Below are positions 59,826 to 64,000 of a stretch of 64,000 bases of DNA, one piece after another. This DNA is from Oscillospiraceae bacterium. GTDB taxonomy: Bacteria; Bacillota; Clostridia; UBA1212. Within the stretch, counting starts at the first letter, position 1. Each line of letters starts with the position of its first letter. Below the pieces are notes generated by a model that was given only the letters and a program-made list of their open reading frames with translations, had not been told where the DNA came from and ran no database searches. A program made the translations under genes and the position numbers. The stretch covers positions 140,148-204,147 of the forward strand of contig SVJA01000001.1 of assembly GCA_015069195.1 (NCBI GenBank), read 5' to 3'.

Positions 59826-60340
59826 TATATTACCCTCTCATATTTTGCAAACCAATAATTAATCTCTTCTTTTGGGAAGTCAGTTTCCGGATTTGAAGTA
59901 AATACTTCACTCTTCTCGGTAAGTTTCCATTCACCTGACTCATCAAGATTCGGGAAATATGTATCCTTCGGGAAGTTTGCGTCAAAGAATGTAACATACG
60001 CAGTATCACAATACGGAAGGAGCTGTCGGTAAATGCTTGCACCGCCTATCACCGCGACGTCCTCGCTGTTATAACATTTCAATATTTCAAAAAGATCATC
60101 AAGCGAACGCGCCATCACAGCCCCCTCGGGACGATAATCTTTTCTCGTACTCAGTACGATATTTGTTCTGTTTTTCAAAACTCTTCCGCCCGGAAATGTA
60201 GCAAGAGTCGTAGAACCTAAAATAACGGTCTTGCCCGTCGTAAGCTTTGCAAAGTTTCCCAGATCGGCTTTTACTCTTGCCAAAAGCTCACCCCTGTAGC
60301 CTATTCCCCACTCTTTATCAACTGCAACAACTAAAAACAT
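59825..60340 (-). CDS. folA: dihydrofolate reductase
   Basis: A 171-residue enzyme that reduces dihydrofolate to tetrahydrofolate with NADPH. It has the VAVDKEWGIGYRGELL start, the ADLGNFAKLT helix with the acidic residue that binds the pteridine, a GSTTLATFPG region and IGGASIYRQLL near residue 100. Length is slightly above the typical 160. It completes the thymidylate cycle together with ThyA, which lies two genes upstream. Confidence 0.95.
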   Translation of the reverse strand: MFLVVAVDKEWGIGYRGELLARVKADLGNFAKLTTGKTVILGSTTLATFPGGRVLKNRTNIVLSTRKDYRPEGAVMARSLDDLFEILKCYNSEDVAVIGGASIYRQLLPYCDTAYVTFFDANFPKDTYFPNLDESGEWKLTEKSEVFTSNPETDFPKEEINYWFAKYERVI

Positions 60341-60357
60341 GTTAGCCTCCGTTTAAA

Positions 60358-61869
60358 TCAAATTCGTCCGAAAAGTCCGTTTATCTTACGGAAATATTCA
60401 AAATCAACTTTACTGATAGTTTCGTCTGTGGTTCTGAATCTCCAGTTAAGTTCAGGCACACCGGGAACATTCATACGCGCATCGCTTCCGAAACCGCACA
60501 TATCCTGAAAAGCAATCATGGCAACATCTGCACAGGAACGCCATACATTTTCTATTATACATCTGCACGAAGCCGAATGGTATCCGCCCGCGCCCCAATC
60601 ATAACCTTTGAAACCGCAATATTCAAGGGCGAAATCTCTCTCCGGCGGTGTCGCCTCCCACAGCCAACCGAGCAATGTATTGTTATCATGAGTTCCTATG
60701 AAAGCATAACAATTACTCGGATAATTATGCGGCAAGTGTGTGCTTGTACTGCCTGAATAAGGATCAAAACCGAACTGTATAACACGCATACCTGCAAATC
60801 CGGTGGACTCAAGCAATGAAACAACATCTTCACCAAAAGTACCCAGATCCTCTGCAATGATAGAAGGATTGTTGTACTCCTCTGCCACCGCATCAAACAG
60901 TTTCTGTCCCGGACCTTCTTCCCAATGACCCTCTTTCGCACTCTTTGCATCAGCAGGAACTGCCCAATATGAAGCAAGGCCTCTGAAATGGTCTATACGA
61001 ACCGTGTCAAAAATTCTGAGAGCAAAGCCGATTCTTTCTACCCACCATGCAAAATTGTCCTTTTCCATCCGCTTCCAATCGTAAAGCGGATTTCCCCAAA
61101 GCTGACCGTCCTCTGAGAAATAATCCGGCGGAACACCTGCCACAAGTTCGGGTTTCTTCGTTTCGGGATTTATCTGAAAAAGTTCCGTGTGCGCCCACAC
61201 ATCACAACTGTCCGGTGCCATATATACAGGCATATCTCCGAGTATATCAATACCCTTTGAATTTGCATACATTTTGATATTTTTCCACAACGTGAAGAAA
61301 AGATACTGAGTAAACTTATAGTAAGTCATACTCTCATTAAATTCAGCCTTGTGCTCCTCACACTTCTTATAATCCGAATAATCGTCCGGCCACTCCCACC
61401 AAGGCTTGCCGTCAAAATGTTCCTTTACAGCCTTGAAAAGTGAATAATCCTCTACCCAATCGTTGTCCTTTTCAAAAGCTTCAATCTCTTCAATAATTTC
61501 ATCATCAATGCGTGAAAATGCCGTCTTTAAAATAAAATCATTTTTCTCATAAACAAATTCATAATCCGCAGTGTACGGCGAACCGTTGTACTTACATTCC
61601 TCTAATTCCGCATATGTAACAAGATTTCTCTCATATAAAAATCTCGGGTCAATGTACAAAGTATTTCCCGCAAAAGCACTGTCAGCAGCATAAGGAGAAT
61701 TACCTGCATCAAGACTTCCGAGAGGAAGAATCTGCCAAATTTTGAAACCCGCATCTGCAATCTTATCAACAAAACGCTTTGCCTCTCCGCCGAAAACACC
61801 TATTCCAAACGGACCCGGCAACGACGATATATTCATCAAAACGCCTGATTTACGTTTTTTATTATTCAT
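60358..61869 (-). CDS. malQ: 4-alpha-glucanotransferase (GH77)
   Basis: A 503-residue amylomaltase that disproportionates malto-oligosaccharides. GH77 motifs: LPLGSLDAGNSPYA near the start, DMPVYMA, the nucleophile Asp in TVRIDHFRGL, acid/base Glu in IAEDLGT, and the third acid in IGTHDNNT. Length is normal. Between thyA and folA on the same strand; this is an unusual place for a starch enzyme and probably reflects simple operon neighbourhood. The ribosome site GGAGG lies right next to a hairpin region. Confidence 0.95.
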   Translation of the reverse strand: MNNKKRKSGVLMNISSLPGPFGIGVFGGEAKRFVDKIADAGFKIWQILPLGSLDAGNSPYAADSAFAGNTLYIDPRFLYERNLVTYAELEECKYNGSPYTADYEFVYEKNDFILKTAFSRIDDEIIEEIEAFEKDNDWVEDYSLFKAVKEHFDGKPWWEWPDDYSDYKKCEEHKAEFNESMTYYKFTQYLFFTLWKNIKMYANSKGIDILGDMPVYMAPDSCDVWAHTELFQINPETKKPELVAGVPPDYFSEDGQLWGNPLYDWKRMEKDNFAWWVERIGFALRIFDTVRIDHFRGLASYWAVPADAKSAKEGHWEEGPGQKLFDAVAEEYNNPSIIAEDLGTFGEDVVSLLESTGFAGMRVIQFGFDPYSGSTSTHLPHNYPSNCYAFIGTHDNNTLLGWLWEATPPERDFALEYCGFKGYDWGAGGYHSASCRCIIENVWRSCADVAMIAFQDMCGFGSDARMNVPGVPELNWRFRTTDETISKVDFEYFRKINGLFGRI

Positions 61870-61885
61870 AATTTCCTCCGATGTA

Positions 61886-61980
61886 AAATGCGGCGCTGCC
61901 GCAATCTCCGGTGCCTGCAGGCGACCGACGCCGCATTTAATTTATCGGCAGCCGGGAAACCGCAGGTTTTCCGGCTGCCG
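61886..61980. repeat. tandem GC-rich hairpins between thyA and malQ
   Basis: One hairpin has arms AAATGCGGCG (61886-61895) and CGCCGCATTT (61929-61938) with an inner stem; the other has 16-nt arms (61946-61961 and 61965-61980) with one mismatch and a GCA loop. Neither is followed by a strong T-run on the minus strand. Confidence 0.75.
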
Positions 61981-62003
61981 TAACAAAATCAAAACTGTTA
62001 AAA

Positions 62004-62834
62004 TCATACCGCAACTTCAAATCTCGGTATCTTTTCACCGTGAACATAATCGGTAACTTTGAAGCTGTCGGGAGTAAACTGATAAAAATCAGTAATGCTC
62101 TTGTCAAGCTCCACCTTCGGTGCAGGATGAACCTCACGCTGAATAAGTTCCTCTACAATCGGTATATGTCTGTCGTAGATGTGAGCATCGGCAATAACAT
62201 GAACAAACTCACCGGGTTTAAATCCGGTAACCTGAGCAATCATCATCACCAAAGCCGCATACTGAGCAACATTCCACGCATTCGCTGCAAGCATATCCTG
62301 TGAACGTTGATTGAGTATCGCACAAAGTCTGCCGTCAGTAACATTGAACGTCATACTGTAAGCACAAGGATACAATGCCATCTCGTGAAGGTCTGCAAAG
62401 TTGTAAAGGTTTGTCATAATACGTCTGCTGCAAGGGTTGTTTTTGAGATCGTATATAACTCGATCAATCATATCAAACTCGCCTTCTTTGTACTTATGCT
62501 TTACACCTGCCTGATATCCGTAAGCTTTGCCGATAGAGCCTGTCTCATCTGCCCATGAATCCCAGATGTGGCTGTTAAGATCGTTAATATTATTTGACTT
62601 TTTCTGATAAATCCAAAGTATCTCATCAACCGCAGCCTTCAGACTTATAGGTCTGATTGTGATAAGAGGGAACTCTTCTTCCAAGTCATATCTGTTTACA
62701 ACGCAAAACGATTTCTTTGTGTAAGCAAGAGTGCCATCAGCCCACTTCGGTCTGACCTTCTCATCCTTTACCCACGAACCGTTTTCTAATATCTGTTTAC
62801 AAGTATTTATAAATGCAACATCAGCCGAACTCAT
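62004..62834 (-). CDS. thyA: thymidylate synthase (ThyA)
   Basis: A 276-residue enzyme that methylates dUMP to dTMP using methylene-THF. The catalytic cysteine is in YPCAYSMTF, with the following LNQRSQDMLAANAWNVAQYA dUMP-binding region and IADAHIYDRH. The PCAYS form is the divergent ThyA variant of clostridia rather than the PCHTLFQF of E. coli. A GGAGAGG ribosome site precedes the ATG. With DHFR downstream it forms the classical dTMP cycle. Confidence 0.95.
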   Translation of the reverse strand: MSSADVAFINTCKQILENGSWVKDEKVRPKWADGTLAYTKKSFCVVNRYDLEEEFPLITIRPISLKAAVDEILWIYQKKSNNINDLNSHIWDSWADETGSIGKAYGYQAGVKHKYKEGEFDMIDRVIYDLKNNPCSRRIMTNLYNFADLHEMALYPCAYSMTFNVTDGRLCAILNQRSQDMLAANAWNVAQYAALVMMIAQVTGFKPGEFVHVIADAHIYDRHIPIVEELIQREVHPAPKVELDKSITDFYQFTPDSFKVTDYVHGEKIPRFEVAV

Positions 62835-62954
62835 AATGCAACCTCTCCGTTATGTAAATAATATTCGATTAATCAATAATATCTTTTGTAATACGTTGCG
62901 TCTATTGTAACACGAATGAAAGGAATTATAAAGAGAAAGTTGCAGAAACAGAAT

Positions 62955-63079
62955 AAGGAAAAAGACCACCCTACCGAGGTGGTCTATTCAACGAACCATT
63001 AAGTGACGTTCAGACAGTACAAGCGAAGGGATGTGCGATTGACGTGACGGAACTTATGCGGAGTTCCTGTTTCGCACAT
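62955..63079 (-). ncRNA. candidate structured small RNA with its own terminator
   Basis: On the minus strand between the GH94 gene terminator and thyA: an 8-bp outer stem ATGTGCGA/TCGCACAT (63031-63038 with 63072-63079) encloses a GGAACT/AGTTCC hairpin (63049-63054 with 63062-63067); about 45 nt later comes an intrinsic terminator AGACCACC/GGTGGTCT (62963-62970 with 62978-62985) followed by TTTTT. No open frame, and it matches no RNA class that I recognise. No clear promoter was found. Confidence 0.5.
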
Positions 63080-63088
63080 ATATAAAAA

Positions 63089-63135
63089 CTCCTTTGTTGA
63101 TTTGATAACACTGCTATTATCTGTCAACAAAGGAG
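63089..63135 (-). terminator. terminator of the GH94 phosphorylase gene
   Basis: Perfect 12-bp stem CTCCTTTGTTGA/TCAACAAAGGAG (63089-63100 with 63124-63135), inner pairing, and TTTTTATATA on the minus strand. Confidence 0.85.
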
Positions 63136-63152
63136 CTTTATTTATTCAATTA

Positions 63153-64000
63153 TCAAGCAATAATAACTTCGATGTTATGCTCTCCGTTGTCGTCGAATGC
63201 AGGAACAACGTTGGTACCAATTGCCTTGCCGTCAACTACCAAAGTGACATTCTTGCCACCGTTATTTACGTACTTGATGTTAAGCTTATTGCCTCTGAAA
63301 TTACGTGTAGCGCTCACATTCTTCCAACTTGCGGGGAACGCCGGGTTTATATGGAGACCGTCATAGTCACGGTTAAGACCGAGAATACCTTCATAGCAAC
63401 ACATCAAACCCCAAGCAGATGTACCTGTCTGCCAAGCAAATCCTACCATCATATCCATGCTCTCGTGTTTGAGATAGCAGTTTGTGAATACATAAGGCTC
63501 ACATGTAGTCTTTTCGGAAGGGTTAGCTTTGCCGTCGGGAATGATTTTGAGAAGAGTTGCAACCGCCTCATCTCCGCGACCAAGCTTACAGTCAGCCATA
63601 ACTTTGAAACAACCTGCATGGTTGTAAATACCGCCGTTTTCATAAACACCGGGAAGCATACCGCTCATACGTCCCACGTTGGGATCATAAACGCCATATG
63701 CAGGTGAGCAAAGCGGAACACCCTCTTCGGTTTCCATTTCTGCAACAGATGCCAATACTTTATCCAATCTCTCAGGAGGACAAATACCCGAAAGAATAGA
63801 CCATGACTGGGGATTTACATAAATCTTACCGCCGTTTTCTGCGTCCTTGTCACCTACAACGCCTGCTTTAGAGAATGCTCTGACATAGTAATCACCGTTG
63901 AACGCAACATCGTTTGTAACGTCCTTGAGTTCTTTGTAAAGTGCTTGAACCTCATCTGCATAATCATTCTCACCGATATATCTTGCAAGGTGCTCAATCT
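63153..64000 (-). CDS. GH94-family glycoside phosphorylase, C-terminal part (cut by window)
   Basis: About 282 C-terminal residues of a cellobiose/chitobiose-phosphorylase-type enzyme. It has the (alpha/alpha)6 barrel segments GGKIYVNPQSWSILSG, GIYNHAGCFKVMADCKLGRGDEA, and FAWQTGTSAWGLMCCYEGILGL, followed by the C-terminal beta-sandwich (RDYDGLHINPAFPASWKN). GH94 enzymes split beta-glucosidic disaccharides with phosphate and save ATP. The substrate-defining N-terminal half is outside the window. An intrinsic terminator follows the stop codon. Confidence 0.88.
   Translation of the reverse strand, partial: IEHLARYIGENDYADEVQALYKELKDVTNDVAFNGDYYVRAFSKAGVVGDKDAENGGKIYVNPQSWSILSGICPPERLDKVLASVAEMETEEGVPLCSPAYGVYDPNVGRMSGMLPGVYENGGIYNHAGCFKVMADCKLGRGDEAVATLLKIIPDGKANPSEKTTCEPYVFTNCYLKHESMDMMVGFAWQTGTSAWGLMCCYEGILGLNRDYDGLHINPAFPASWKNVSATRNFRGNKLNIKYVNNGGKNVTLVVDGKAIGTNVVPAFDDNGEHNIEVIIA

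Overview
The window reads as chromosome of a low-GC Gram-positive anaerobe of the class Clostridia, probably a gut or rumen type. This rests on the gene orders tilS-hpt-ftsH and rpsF-ssb-rpsR-(MazG-like)-gdpP-rplI-dnaB, AGGAGG-type ribosome sites, a T-box leader, a RicF/RicT (YlbF/YaaT) pair, NADP-type malic enzyme, a GH94 phosphorylase and a eukaryote-like isoleucyl-tRNA synthetase. No species is asserted.

Layout. 1-1.6 kb: a metal-resistance operon on the minus strand (CadC-like repressor, one-domain HMA metallochaperone, P-type ATPase cut by the window edge). 1.6-5.5 kb: an accessory stretch on the plus strand with a patatin-like lipase, an AT-rich HNH endonuclease plus small acidic partner, and a HipB/HipA-like regulator-kinase pair. 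5.5-21.3 kb: a long minus-strand housekeeping block (MATE transporter, FAD oxidoreductase, RecD2, a 37-residue membrane peptide, FtsH, Hpt, TilS, DnaB, L9, GdpP, MazG-like, S18, SSB, S6, Usp-like). 21.5-24 kb: Lrp regulator with aminotransferase, and a small membrane protein. 24-27.3 kb: MutS and a YlbF protein with a cysteine-rich tail.

27.4-36.6 kb is the most unusual part: three paralogous secreted phosphodiester-glycosidase (NAGPA-type) proteins and one further surface protein, all ending in a near-identical C-terminal membrane anchor, followed by a self-contained two-gene unit that encodes only bacterial microcompartment shell proteins. 36.7-47 kb: DUF2974 hydrolase, MBL-fold hydrolase, then a T-box leader in front of an HTH-cupin-acyl-CoA synthetase fusion followed by ileS, then 5-formyl-THF cyclo-ligase and a cell-wall amidase that carries the same accessory module as the glycosidases.

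47-57.8 kb: a mostly minus-strand block (RicT, HolB, malic enzyme, a kinase fused to a degenerate MinD-like domain, CwlD-like amidase, PssA on the plus strand, an LCP protein). 57.9-64 kb: tRNA-Met and tRNA-Glu, then a dTMP/folate group (ThyA, DHFR, a dNMP-kinase-like protein) interleaved with MalQ and a trigger-factor-like lipoprotein, a possible structured small RNA, and the end of a GH94 phosphorylase gene.

Recurring theme: perfect GC-rich hairpins, often in tandem between co-directional genes (773-834, 44764-44877, 61886-61980). The best candidates for something undescribed are the orphan shell-protein pair, the anchored glycosidase cluster with its shared module, and the T-box controlled HTH-cupin-acyl-CoA synthetase. 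No CRISPR array, insertion sequence, rRNA or prophage was seen.
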